In this document: positions 7,067-14,914 of the stretch, piece after piece
Layout: each line of letters begins with the position of its first letter
How positions within the stretch are numbered: position 1 is the stretch's first letter
NCBI GenBank assembly: GCA_964538345.1
Contig: CAZIFF010000012.1
Coordinates: forward strand, 1-25,184
Direction of reading: 5' to 3'
Source: JAGOTN01 sp964538345
Lineage (GTDB): Bacteria; Patescibacteriota; Minisyncoccia; Phycocordibacterales; JAACPR01
DNA length: 25,184 bases
The notes under the pieces: generated by a model
What the model saw: only the letters and a program-made list of their open reading frames with translations
What the model was told of the DNA's origin: nothing
The model's database searches: none
Made by a program: the position numbers and the translations under genes

Positions 7067-9808
7067 ATATTTGCTATTAATAAAGCGCTCAACTTCTGTT
7101 TTATCCTTACCATATTTCATAAATGAAAGTTGTTTTAGGTCATCTATTATTCCAGGATTGCCTGGAGGTGCGAATTTGATTTTTATATTGAAAGGTTTTT
7201 GTGGAGTTCCTTTTGAAAGCATCTTCATATAGCAATTTAGATTTTCAATATTCATAATGTCATTTGCAGAAAACGTTGGTAGGAATTGATTTTCCAAATA
7301 TTGCGCATCGTCATTTCCAACTCGGAAAACCGCCATTGTGCCGACGTTGCCAAAAACAGCATTTTTTATTTTTTCATCTAGTTGCGCGATAAATTGATGA
7401 GCTAGATTCAAGCCAAGTTTATATTTTCTAGCTTCAGACAGAATTGTTGAAATAGAATCTGTTGTGACATTTTGGAACTCGTCTATGTATAAATAGAAAG
7501 GATTTTGTTGTTTTAGATTTGAATCAACACGAGAAAGTGCCGCCATCAAAATCTTTCCAACTAAAATCAAACCAATTAAGTGCGAGTTGATTTCACCCAA
7601 TCGACCTTTTGAAAGATTTACCAAAAGAATTTTCTTTTCATCCATTACTTTTCTAAAATCAAAACTAGATTTTTCTTGCGCAATTACCGGACGCATAATG
7701 TCGTTGGCCAAAAATGTATCAAACTTGCTAACAATATAAGGCACCACATTTTGCAAAGATGCTTCACCTCCAGCTTTCTCAGCGATTTCTTTCCAGAATT
7801 GCACCACTACAGGATTTTTACATCTAGAAAGTTTTAGCATTCGATATTCTTTGTCTGACATCACACGAGAAACATCGAGCAGGGTAGAGCCAGTGTCTGG
7901 ATCTTCTATTACAAGCAAAGTAGCATTTCGGAAATATTGTTCAAACATTGGACCTCCGGCAACTTTCATATCAAACAATTTATCAAAAATAGAAAGCATT
8001 TCATTTACCACAAAAGTTTTTTGCTCTGGAAAATCACGATTGTATTCCAACATGTTTAAGGCCATCGGACGTTCTGTGTTTGCGGGATCAAAATAAATTA
8101 CATCCTCATATCTTTCTTTTGGAATATTTGCCAAAATATCTTGAATATCACTTCCGTGTGGGTCGATAAAACAAACACCTTCGCCATTGTGAATATCTTG
8201 AACAATCATTTGTTTCAAGAAACTTGTCTTACCAGTACCTGTTTGTCCGATTACGTACAAGTGACGCAACCTGTCTTCTGGTGTCATGAAAATATCGGTA
8301 TTGATTCCGCTATGAGAATTTTGTCCAAGATAAATTCCTTCTTGTGGAAGATTAAGTGGCGACGGTGCAGATGAAAAACGACTTTTGCGAAGTTGAGGAT
8401 TTTTAGAAATACCTTTTTCTGGTAAATGAAAGACCGTGGCTATTTCTTTGATGTTTAAAGGAGTGTCATATCCATCGATAAAGCGACGATAAATAAAATC
8501 ATTGAAGAAATTTTTTCTTTGGCGAGGCTCAATATCTTGAAATGTAAATCGATTACTTACCGAATTTTCAAATTGATTAAAAGCAGATTTAATTTCTCTT
8601 AAAATATCTTCAGCTCTTGTTGGTATATTTGCAGATGTAACAATACGAATATTTGTTGAAACAATAGGGGATTCAATTTTTTTCTTAACCAATTCAATTT
8701 TTGTAGAATCAATTTTCTTTTCTTTTGGAAGTTCGCCTTCTTTTGGTTTTTTCTCAGATGAAACACCTTGAATCATTCCAGAAACACTTTTAAAGAATTT
8801 GCTTGCACCAGTGTTGTGTATATTAAATTCACCAGAAGCATTTTTACCATCCTCAAGATTTTTAAGTCCTTTGCTGTAATTTTTATTATAAAAATCTCCA
8901 ACTGGTTTAAATACTAATTGCACAGCTGCACCTTCACTTTTTTCATCTAGTTTTGTGAATGTAGAAAGTAATACATCAAGTGGATCAGTGTCGAAATCGT
9001 CTGATGTTTTTATTGGTTGTGCAGAAGTGTTTTTTAGAGTTGCATAAGAACCAGTTGAATTACCGTTGATTGTAAAAATATTGAAGTCATCTTTTTCTAA
9101 ATTAATTAAAGCGTCTGGAAACACAGAAAGGATTTGTTTTTCTAAAAGTGCAGAATATTTTTCTGGGACAGAAACATAAAAAATGAACTCTCGACTACCG
9201 ATTGGATTGGCTATTTCTATAGTTAGAAAATCCTCATCTTTTTTATTTCCAACAATTGAAAGCATTCCGGAGAAAAAAATCTGCATTTGAGAAACTAGAC
9301 TTTTTATATCATTGTGAGCGTTATCATCTGTTCTTTCGGGAATTATGATGCTAAACAAATTTCTTCTTAATTCATTTAATATAGGCAAACCTTCTTTGAT
9401 TCCATTTACAGAATATCCAGCACGTAAATATTCAACTAAGAATCTATGAAAGTCGTCGTTGATGTGTTCGTCTTCAAGTTTTTCAGCGATATCTATCGCA
9501 TTAGAAATACCTTTTTCCATAGCGATGCTTATAAGCTCTGCCATTTTTTCATCATGAGATTCTGGGCGAAGCTCTAAAACAATTTCATCTCGCATCATTT
9601 CTGGTATTACGGTGCCACGAGCTAATGTTTCTTCTGGTCTAAGTGAGGCGTATTGCTTTATTTCTTCTTTAGTAATTTCTTTTTGATTTTCATGAGTGAT
9701 TTCTTGCTTGTTTACAGACTCAAATTGTTTCTCCATATTAGCGATTCTTTGTCGCAAAAAAGCTAGTTCTTCTTGTGTTGATGAAAATGGTTGTTCTATT
9801 TTTTCCAT
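7049..9808 (-). CDS. VirD4/HerA-like P-loop ATPase (type IV secretion coupling-protein family)
   Basis: The C-terminal half is a FtsK/VirD4/HerA-type DNA-translocating ATPase. It shows Walker A GQTGTGKTSFLKQM (near 520), then GEGVCFIDPHGSDIQDIL and VIYFDPANTERPMALN, Walker B NPFYLYIDEFQN (near 772), and the following LSEARKYKLGLNLAHQFI and AVFGNVGTMAVFRVG segments. The N-terminal ~450 residues begin with a short coiled-coil-like stretch, then a mixed region (IVGNKKDEDFLTIEIANP, REFIFYVSVPEKYSALLEKQI) resembling the N-terminal domain of CPR coupling-type ATPases. No strong membrane segment is visible. I place the start at the ATG at 9808 (MEKIEQ), because a divergent -10 box lies 9 bases upstream; a longer frame to 9949 would run through the neighbour's promoter and first codons. 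Likely role is DNA or protein translocation, by inference. It pairs divergently with the gene at 9858. Confidence 0.85.
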   Translation of the reverse strand: MEKIEQPFSSTQEELAFLRQRIANMEKQFESVNKQEITHENQKEITKEEIKQYASLRPEETLARGTVIPEMMRDEIVLELRPESHDEKMAELISIAMEKGISNAIDIAEKLEDEHINDDFHRFLVEYLRAGYSVNGIKEGLPILNELRRNLFSIIIPERTDDNAHNDIKSLVSQMQIFFSGMLSIVGNKKDEDFLTIEIANPIGSREFIFYVSVPEKYSALLEKQILSVFPDALINLEKDDFNIFTINGNSTGSYATLKNTSAQPIKTSDDFDTDPLDVLLSTFTKLDEKSEGAAVQLVFKPVGDFYNKNYSKGLKNLEDGKNASGEFNIHNTGASKFFKSVSGMIQGVSSEKKPKEGELPKEKKIDSTKIELVKKKIESPIVSTNIRIVTSANIPTRAEDILREIKSAFNQFENSVSNRFTFQDIEPRQRKNFFNDFIYRRFIDGYDTPLNIKEIATVFHLPEKGISKNPQLRKSRFSSAPSPLNLPQEGIYLGQNSHSGINTDIFMTPEDRLRHLYVIGQTGTGKTSFLKQMIVQDIHNGEGVCFIDPHGSDIQDILANIPKERYEDVIYFDPANTERPMALNMLEYNRDFPEQKTFVVNEMLSIFDKLFDMKVAGGPMFEQYFRNATLLVIEDPDTGSTLLDVSRVMSDKEYRMLKLSRCKNPVVVQFWKEIAEKAGGEASLQNVVPYIVSKFDTFLANDIMRPVIAQEKSSFDFRKVMDEKKILLVNLSKGRLGEINSHLIGLILVGKILMAALSRVDSNLKQQNPFYLYIDEFQNVTTDSISTILSEARKYKLGLNLAHQFIAQLDEKIKNAVFGNVGTMAVFRVGNDDAQYLENQFLPTFSANDIMNIENLNCYMKMLSKGTPQKPFNIKIKFAPPGNPGIIDDLKQLSFMKYGKDKTEVERFINSKYLKPEL

Positions 9809-9817
9809 GTTGAAATC

Positions 9818-9823
9818 ATTATA
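9818..9823 (-). promoter_or_regulatory. -10 box of the VirD4-like ATPase gene
   Basis: TATAAT on the minus strand, preceded by TG, ends 9 bases before the ATG at 9808. It is one half of a perfect 8-base inverted repeat with the -10 region of the divergent gene. Confidence 0.7.
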
Positions 9824-9844
9824 CATTACAAAAACTTTCTGGTG

Positions 9845-9850
9845 TATAAT
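9845..9850 (+). promoter_or_regulatory. -10 box of the divergent charged-protein gene
   Basis: TATAAT, preceded by TG, ends 7 bases before the ATG at 9858, which predicts a leaderless mRNA. This decides the start at 9858 over an upstream in-frame ATG at 9696 that lies inside the opposite gene. Confidence 0.75.
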
Positions 9851-9857
9851 GTTTTTT

Positions 9858-11624
9858 ATGTCTGAGAGACCTAAGGGAGATCCGATTGCTAATTTAGATG
9901 CTTTTATTGCAGGCGCTAATGATGTGGTTGAAGATGAAGTTGCTGACACTTCGGAAGCCGTAGTGATGCCTGATAGATTAAATAAAAAGCGTAGACATCC
10001 TCCTAAAAAACCTGGAGATCTTAAAGAGGAAGAAAAACCAAAAGAAGATTTAAGAGGTTATGGTGTTGATGTTTTAAAAGATCAGCTTGTGGAAGATACA
10101 GAATTAAAAAAAATGGGGAAATGGTTGGATAATGATTTAAAAAGAGTTCCCAAAAGAAAAATTGAAGTAGAAATAGCAGAGGATTCTTTAAAAAATGATG
10201 AAGTTGTAGATATTGTGCAACCTGTTGAAATTAAAGAAGCTGAGAATGAGGAGGATCATGTTTTTTCTGATGTTGCAATTGAGCCAAATTCAAGAAGGTC
10301 TAAAACTCCCTTTGCGATTGTTGATGCTGAAATATTAAACGAAGATGGATCTACGGAGGATCCAAAAAAAGAAGCTGATACGGGTAATGAGTTCACCGGT
10401 TTTAATCGTAATGTTCAGGGTGGAAGAAAATTAAGAAGAAGAATTGCAGATCTTAGAGTTAAGAATGAAGAAAAGGTTGTGGTTGCGGCAAAAGATCTTA
10501 CTCCAAAAAATCAAAATGTTACAGAGGTCGAATCGCAAGATAAAACAGAAATTAAAACAGAGGCACCTAAAAAAGAAAAGCCAAAATCAGCTGTTGAATT
10601 AGCAATGGAAAAGACTCAGATTGTTGCTGATGAATATAATGAGAAAAAATTAAAAAAAGAAGATATTGCCAAAGCAAAATATATAGATGATTTGTTGGCC
10701 GCTATTGATTCTAGTGAAGGTTTGCAAGGTTCTCGAGAGTATTTTGATAAAGGTAAATTAAGGATGATTGTTGAAATGGTGCGAGATGGAAAGCTTGGAT
10801 ATGAATATCTTACAAGAAGTGGTGGCTTGCGTCAGAAAGTTTTTGATATTTTAAATAAACCAAAAAAAGTTGAAAAACCTAAAGCAGAACAACCAATAGA
10901 AGAGCCTGTTGAAATTGAGAAAGAATTTGTTGTTGAAGATGCCGAACAGATTACTCTACTACCAGAAGATAAAACTAGTGATAAAGTTTTAAAATTCGAA
11001 AAGAAAAACAAGAGAGTTGGTATTACAAAAGAAGGCGTATCTCCAATGTTGATTGAAGATGTGGAACTGAATAAGCAAATTAGAGTGCAAGAAAGAGAAG
11101 TTGGTAGATTACGTAGAGATTATTTCTTTGCTTTTAAAAAATATCAAAATGATTTTAATAAATTTAATGAAGCCGGACCATTTAAAAGATTTTGGATGAA
11201 AATTACATCTGCTGGTGAAAGATTAAATGATTCGGGAGCATATTTTGAACAAATGAAAACATCTTATAGAAAACAAATTGATTCTTTAGTTGATCAAAAA
11301 ACAGAATTAAAATTTGCTGAAATATCATCCCTTAGAGCAAATAGTCCAGAAAGAAGAAAATATGGAAAAGTTACAAATGCTGATTTGATTAATTTTATAA
11401 ATACTAGAATAAACAAACCTCTACCAGAAAAATTTAAAAATCTATCAGATCAAGAAAGATGGATGCCTATTGATATGAAGCAAATTGTTGCTGAAAATAT
11501 TTTGAGTAAAAAAGAAGCAGGAGATTTAACTGAGGAAATTATTAAATTAGAAATCAAAAAAGAAATCGCAGGTGAGGTGGTAAGAGATGAGAAAGAGGTG
11601 TTGGATAGGAAGTTGGCTGAGTAG
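9858..11624 (+). CDS. Large charged, probably partly disordered hypothetical protein
   Basis: No family recognised. From the ATG at 9858 the product has 588 residues (MSERPKGDPIANLDAF...). The first ~400 residues are very rich in Lys, Glu and Asp with few hydrophobic runs (RLNKKRRHPPKKPGDLKEEEKPKEDL; EAPKKEKPKSAVELAMEKTQ), suggesting disorder with isolated helical patches. One compact segment, YIDDLLAAIDSSEGLQG through GKLGYEYLTRSGGLRQKVFDIL, looks folded. The last ~170 residues are helical, with likely coiled coil (LNKQIRVQEREVGRLRRDYFFAFKKYQ; YFEQMKTSYRKQIDSLVDQKTEL). There is no signal peptide or membrane segment. The gene is divergent from the VirD4-like ATPase with interlocked promoters, so a joint role is possible but unproven. 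Confidence 0.75.
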   Translation: MSERPKGDPIANLDAFIAGANDVVEDEVADTSEAVVMPDRLNKKRRHPPKKPGDLKEEEKPKEDLRGYGVDVLKDQLVEDTELKKMGKWLDNDLKRVPKRKIEVEIAEDSLKNDEVVDIVQPVEIKEAENEEDHVFSDVAIEPNSRRSKTPFAIVDAEILNEDGSTEDPKKEADTGNEFTGFNRNVQGGRKLRRRIADLRVKNEEKVVVAAKDLTPKNQNVTEVESQDKTEIKTEAPKKEKPKSAVELAMEKTQIVADEYNEKKLKKEDIAKAKYIDDLLAAIDSSEGLQGSREYFDKGKLRMIVEMVRDGKLGYEYLTRSGGLRQKVFDILNKPKKVEKPKAEQPIEEPVEIEKEFVVEDAEQITLLPEDKTSDKVLKFEKKNKRVGITKEGVSPMLIEDVELNKQIRVQEREVGRLRRDYFFAFKKYQNDFNKFNEAGPFKRFWMKITSAGERLNDSGAYFEQMKTSYRKQIDSLVDQKTELKFAEISSLRANSPERRKYGKVTNADLINFINTRINKPLPEKFKNLSDQERWMPIDMKQIVAENILSKKEAGDLTEEIIKLEIKKEIAGEVVRDEKEVLDRKLAE

Positions 11625-11639
11625 TTGTGTTTTCGAAAA

Positions 11640-12497
11640 TCAGAGTTTTTTATAAAAAGCTAATTGGTATGCATTGTATAAATTGTGCCAAATTAAATAA
11701 AATATCGGTCCTAATGTTATTAGCGGATTAAAATATGTGAGCCCAATCCATACTGCTAACATTGTATTCTTCTGTCCTAATGATTGACTCATTTCAAGAG
11801 ACAGATTTTCTCCTCCAAAAATCTTTCCAATATTGAAATTCAAAAGACAAATTATTCCTGACACCAGAGAGACTAATATTATAATTTTTAGACTCACGTT
11901 ACTATTTTGAATAAAGAATGATGCTTTTGAAACTGCTAAAAAACAAACTACTAACCATGTATAAAAACCGAATTGTTTAAATTTGATTAAAAAATTAAAA
12001 ATCCTAGGTAATTTTTTGTGAATAATTTGCCCAGAAATAAGTGGGATTAATATTAGTATTAATGTCTGAAAAAATATTGTTGAAATTGAAATAGCGACAT
12101 TTGATATTTTATAAATAACAATTGGAATGAATAATGACATAAATAAATTTGTAATCATTACCGATGCAACTGAAAAATCAACCCTTCCTTTTAAATAGCT
12201 GATTATTGAAGGACAGGCGGTGGCTGTGGGGGCAATTCCTATAAGTAGAGCAGCAATCGCGAGATCGTTGTTATATTGTTTTAATATAAAATAAACTGAC
12301 AAACCAATAATTATATTTAGTAGAAGCACGATATATATTCTCCTTTCTTTAAATATTTTAGTGTGAATTTCCCATTCTAAGAAAGGGAAGAACAACATAA
12401 ACATTAGTAGGTAATATATTAAATATGAAAACACCGATGCTTGTGTAATTATTGCACCAAGTAATATAGCTAAAATTAATAATACGGATTTTTTCAT
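11640..12497 (-). CDS. Bile acid:sodium symporter (BASS)-like membrane transporter
   Basis: A 285-residue integral membrane protein with about nine hydrophobic segments along its length. The segment LLIGIAPTATACPSIISYLKGRVDFSVASVMITNLF matches the core of BASS-family permeases (an APxxxA..S..YL.G...S...T..N pattern), and SGQIIHKKLP is also typical. BASS and related permeases move organic anions together with sodium, or form ACR3-like exporters; the substrate cannot be read from the sequence. The start codon overlaps the stop of the upstream gene by one base (TAATG), so the two are translationally coupled and probably share one mRNA. The length is slightly below the family average of around 300-330. 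Confidence 0.75.
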   Translation of the reverse strand: MKKSVLLILAILLGAIITQASVFSYLIYYLLMFMLFFPFLEWEIHTKIFKERRIYIVLLLNIIIGLSVYFILKQYNNDLAIAALLIGIAPTATACPSIISYLKGRVDFSVASVMITNLFMSLFIPIVIYKISNVAISISTIFFQTLILILIPLISGQIIHKKLPRIFNFLIKFKQFGFYTWLVVCFLAVSKASFFIQNSNVSLKIIILVSLVSGIICLLNFNIGKIFGGENLSLEMSQSLGQKNTMLAVWIGLTYFNPLITLGPIFYLIWHNLYNAYQLAFYKKL

Positions 12498-12877
12498 TAG
12501 AGTTTAGTAATTTTTGCATTCTCTTTACTAACCCAAGTATCAGTTAGTCCTTCAATAATTTGAGATTCTCTGAATTGTCTTCCAAAATTCATAAGATCAG
12601 AGACGTTTTCTGCATTTCCATAAATAAAACCAATATAAGGATAATGAATAGAAGTCTCTGGATTTTGATTGATTCCAATTTTTGCAACAGAAGGACAGTC
12701 TTTTAATTTGTCTGCATCGTCGGCACCAAATTGAAACATAACTTTTCTATCAACACCTCCTTCATGAAGAGAGGGGTTTTTATTCCATAACCATTTTCCT
12801 CCAACAGAAATATGAAAATCTGGATGCAATGATTCAAGTGGTGTATCTTCTCTTATAATTTCCATGTGGGGATCCAT
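12497..12877 (-). CDS. Small hypothetical protein, coupled to the transporter
   Basis: Not recognised. The 126 residues are soluble, with notable Trp, His and Asn content (HPDFHISVGGKWLWNKNPSLHEGG; NPETSIHYPYIGFIYGNAENVSDLMNFGRQF). An alternative start is Met5, but the ATG at 12877 sits exactly 6 bases after an extended -10 box, which supports it as a leaderless start. The stop overlaps the ATG of the BASS-like gene, suggesting related function or coordinated expression. Confidence 0.7.
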   Translation of the reverse strand: MDPHMEIIREDTPLESLHPDFHISVGGKWLWNKNPSLHEGGVDRKVMFQFGADDADKLKDCPSVAKIGINQNPETSIHYPYIGFIYGNAENVSDLMNFGRQFRESQIIEGLTDTWVSKENAKITKL

Positions 12878-12883
12878 AATTTC

Positions 12884-12892
12884 ATTTTAGCA
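12884..12892 (-). promoter_or_regulatory. Extended -10 promoter, leaderless type
   Basis: On the minus strand TGC-TAAAAT is followed by six bases and the ATG at 12877. The A of the ATG would be the expected first transcribed base. Confidence 0.65.
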
Positions 12893-12998
12893 CTTTTTGG
12901 AGGAGGAGTGTGGGTCAGGGTATTTAATTATAAATGCGACAATGCGACACTCCTAAAAAGATGTTTATAAATGGAAAAATGCGAATACTGTGAAGTTC

Positions 12999-13007
12999 TG
13001 ATACAAT
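12999..13007 (+). promoter_or_regulatory. Extended -10 promoter of the CYTH gene, leaderless type
   Basis: TGA-TACAAT followed by six bases and the ATG at 13014, the same geometry as the divergent gene at 12877. Confidence 0.65.
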
Positions 13008-13013
13008 CAAAAA

Positions 13014-13568
13014 ATGTACGAAGTCGAAATTAAGGTTGAACTTACTAACAGCGAAAGACTGGATGTAATTGAATCTTTTAAAACAAAAGGGTTCATTTTT
13101 AAAGGTATTACTCCTCAGAATGATTATTATATCGAAGCAGAAGAATCTCCACATGGTGGTTTTAATTTGAAAAGATATAGAAAAGAAAACGAAAAATTTA
13201 TTTATACAGAAAAGATTTGGGAAGTGTTAGATGAAACACTTTGTAGAAAAGAAGATGAACGTGTTGTTTCAAAAGAAGAATTTGATTCTAAGATTATTGA
13301 ATTTCCAGATGCGCTTAAAATTATAAAAGATAGAGAGTGGTTTGCAGGGAGTTACCAAGGTGAAGAAATTAGTATAACTATTGATACTGTAAAGTTCGAT
13401 CACTCTGATGATGTTAGATATTTTATTGAAGCTGAAATTGGTGTTGAGGATAAGGAGAACGTAATTAAAACAAAAGAATTAATCGAAAACTTTTTAAAAG
13501 AAATTTTAAATAAAGATTCGATTGTCGAATCTCCGGGGATGTTTAGCATGGCTTTTAAGAGACTGTAG
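13014..13568 (+). CDS. CYTH-domain protein (adenylate cyclase class 2 / triphosphatase fold)
   Basis: The N-terminus MYEVEIKVEL carries the ExExK signature of CYTH tunnel-fold enzymes (E3, E5, K7). Other family-like pieces are the strand GGFNLKRYRKENEKFIYTEK with basic residues, ISITIDTVKF, and the late acidic strand YFIEAEIGV. At 184 residues it matches the class IV (CyaB-type) size. CYTH enzymes act on triphosphate substrates such as ATP, thiamine triphosphate or inorganic tripolyphosphate with Mg or Mn; the substrate here is unknown. The gene is a single unit with a leaderless-type promoter and is divergent from 12877. Confidence 0.75.
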   Translation: MYEVEIKVELTNSERLDVIESFKTKGFIFKGITPQNDYYIEAEESPHGGFNLKRYRKENEKFIYTEKIWEVLDETLCRKEDERVVSKEEFDSKIIEFPDALKIIKDREWFAGSYQGEEISITIDTVKFDHSDDVRYFIEAEIGVEDKENVIKTKELIENFLKEILNKDSIVESPGMFSMAFKRL

Positions 13569-13590
13569 ATTTAATGACTACCTTAACTCG

Positions 13591-13621
13591 GGTTACTACG
13601 ATACTTTGTTCTTACTGCTGG
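13591..13621 (+). repeat. Intergenic repeat, copy 1
   Basis: This 31-base segment matches 14206-14236 at 24 positions without gaps; the shared core is GATACTT..TTCTTACTGC. It follows the CYTH gene. A shorter, weaker third copy lies at 24979-24995. Confidence 0.5.
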
Positions 13622-13692
13622 AATGGTTAGATTCGTTTCATAAGGCTAAATTGGGGAGAAATTAGGACAAGATTAAAGAATATAAAATATCA

Positions 13693-13701
13693 TGGTATGA
13701 T
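13693..13701 (+). promoter_or_regulatory. Extended -10 promoter of the 13710 gene
   Basis: TGG-TATGAT ends 8 bases before the ATG at 13710, again leaving almost no leader and no Shine-Dalgarno sequence. Confidence 0.6.
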
Positions 13702-13709
13702 TTTTCTAT

Positions 13710-14174
13710 ATGATTACACCAGAACTGCCACCTAACAAACTAACTTTAGAAGAAACAGATGCTTTAATGGAAGACCTTAGAAGGGTCCGTATAGATGACA
13801 TGAAAGAAACTGTGAAATTATTTGGTGGAGAATGGAAAGAAGAAGACGAAAACATTCTTTTGGAAATTCAGCGAGAAAAAGGTTGTAACTTGGGTAGGGA
13901 TTATTTCTCACCAATTCAAATTGGAGAGTTAAGTAACTTTTTTAGAATTAATGAGGAATATATAAGAAATATGTCTGTTGCGGATGCGATGATATTAGAC
14001 GACGCATACCAAGGAACACATGATCAGAGATACTCCGATACAGAAGAGAGATTGGGAAAAACACCATTTGAACTTGAGGAAGACGCAGAGAGATCCTTGA
14101 GAGAAATTAAAGCAAAAATGACAGGAAATAAAGATGAGGATATTCCCCCTACGCCACTATCATCGAGATTTTAA
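13710..14174 (+). CDS. Hypothetical acidic soluble protein
   Basis: Not recognised. The 154 residues are acidic and predicted helical, without a signal peptide or membrane segments. Visible parts are an N-terminal helix LTLEETDALMEDLRRVRIDDMKETVKLFGGEW, a central LGRDYFSPIQIGELSNFFRINEEYIRNMSVADAMILDDAYQG, and an Asp/Glu-rich tail with DEDIPPTPLSSRF at the end. The gene is flanked on both sides by copies of a short intergenic repeat (13591 and 14206), which could mean it was gained as a unit. Confidence 0.6.
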   Translation: MITPELPPNKLTLEETDALMEDLRRVRIDDMKETVKLFGGEWKEEDENILLEIQREKGCNLGRDYFSPIQIGELSNFFRINEEYIRNMSVADAMILDDAYQGTHDQRYSDTEERLGKTPFELEEDAERSLREIKAKMTGNKDEDIPPTPLSSRF

Positions 14175-14205
14175 GATAAGTTCTAGTCGATAGTATTACT
14201 TTGCT

Positions 14206-14236
14206 GGTCACTCTGATACTTACTTCTTACTGCGGA
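14206..14236 (+). repeat. Intergenic repeat, copy 2
   Basis: Ungapped match at 24 of 31 positions to 13591-13621, located after the 13710-14174 gene and just before the paired inverted repeats. Confidence 0.5.
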
Positions 14237-14237
14237 G

Positions 14238-14318
14238 GCATTTTTATAGTCGCAAAGATCCTTAAAAATGCACTCACGCAAAATATAGTCTCTCGCTGCG
14301 CTCGTTCCTTATTTTGCG
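14238..14318. repeat. Two adjacent long-loop inverted repeats next to tRNA-Ser
   Basis: Two perfect 9-base inverted repeats stand side by side: 14238-14246 with 14263-14271 (GCATTTTTA), and 14277-14285 with 14310-14318 (CGCAAAATA). The second encloses a GC-rich core, CTCGCTGCGCTCG, and its right arm touches the 3' end of tRNA-Ser. They lack a T-run and so are not typical terminators, though they may act on the tRNA-Ser transcript. Confidence 0.55.
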
Positions 14319-14403
14319 GAGAGTGTGGGATTCGAACCCACGGTCCCTTTGACAGGACACCTCGTTAGCAGTGAGGCGCTTTCGACCACTCAGCCAACTC
14401 TCC
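14317..14403 (-). tRNA. tRNA-Ser, anticodon GCU
   Basis: Read on the minus strand: acceptor GGAGAGT/ACTCTCC, D-arm GGCTGAGTGGTCGAAAGC, anticodon loop CTGCTAA giving GCU (codons AGC/AGU), a long variable arm typical of class II tRNAs, T-arm GTGGG-TTCGAAT-CCCAC, and discriminator G as expected for serine. The closing pair of the anticodon stem (31-39) is an A-C mismatch. CCA is not encoded. Confidence 0.93.
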
Positions 14404-14441
14404 ATATCTTCTATATATAGTATATATTCGCTTTAATATAC

Positions 14442-14459
14442 AGCGACCTTAATGTCGCT
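14442..14459. repeat. Short hairpin upstream of tRNA-Ser
   Basis: AGCGAC, a 6-base loop and GTCGCT form a perfect 6-bp stem, with no T-run on either side. Its role is unknown. Confidence 0.4.
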
Positions 14460-14514
14460 CGGCTACTTTATCACAATTTTTATGGGTTTTCTACTGTTTA
14501 TCGAGTGATTTTTA

Positions 14515-14541
14515 AAGAAAAACTCCGATTACTTACGGAGG
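14515..14541 (-). terminator. Terminator of the comF unit
   Basis: On the minus strand CTCCG, an 8-base loop and CGGAG are followed by TTTTTCTTT. It begins right after the stop codon of the 14542-14877 gene. Confidence 0.75.
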
Positions 14542-14877
14542 TTATTTGTCCTTGGGCCATAGGGGGCATTTGTTTTTTGCCATATCTACGCCTTCTCTTG
14601 TGATGTGTATGAAATATTTTTCAAAACAGTTGGAACATTCCAGGATAGCACTTCCAATCACTTCTTCTTGTTTGTGGTGTGCACCTGTACGAACTGATCC
14701 TTTTGCAATTTCTCTTGAAAATCCAATCATGGAATCACACCAAGTTTTTGATCCGTTAATTAGATCTCCATAGGATACAGCACCGTTTCCGCAATACGGA
14801 CAAGAGCATCCATGGTGTTCAGGAATTCCTGTGTGGTATTTCTCACCCCAATTTGCAGGTATTTTTTGGGTACTCAT
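14542..14877 (-). CDS. Hypothetical protein with two CxxC pairs
   Basis: From the ATG at 14877 (MSTQKIPANW) the product has 111 residues; a longer frame would need a TTG start at 14886. Two cysteine pairs, CPYC (in HGCSCPYCGNG, about residue 28) and CSNC (in ILECSNCFEKYF, about residue 80), suggest a zinc-binding fold. Several His residues (PEHHGC, GAHHKQEE) and a further Cys near the end are also present. No family recognised. It is 37 bases downstream of comF on the same strand and shares its terminator, so it is probably the second gene of a two-gene operon. Confidence 0.7.
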   Translation of the reverse strand: MSTQKIPANWGEKYHTGIPEHHGCSCPYCGNGAVSYGDLINGSKTWCDSMIGFSREIAKGSVRTGAHHKQEEVIGSAILECSNCFEKYFIHITREGVDMAKNKCPLWPKDK

Positions 14878-14914
14878 TTTTTGCAAGATTAACCCAAACT
14901 TTGATTAAAGTAAA

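Noticed and set aside
9696..9857. Upstream start for the charged protein at 9696
   Set aside because: That stretch lies inside the opposite gene and encodes Cys/Phe-rich sequence unlike the charged product; the promoter points to 9858.
9809..9949. Extension of the VirD4-like ATPase to a start at 9949
   Set aside because: It would run through the divergent promoter and the first codons of the opposite gene; the ATG at 9808 has a -10 box 9 bases upstream.
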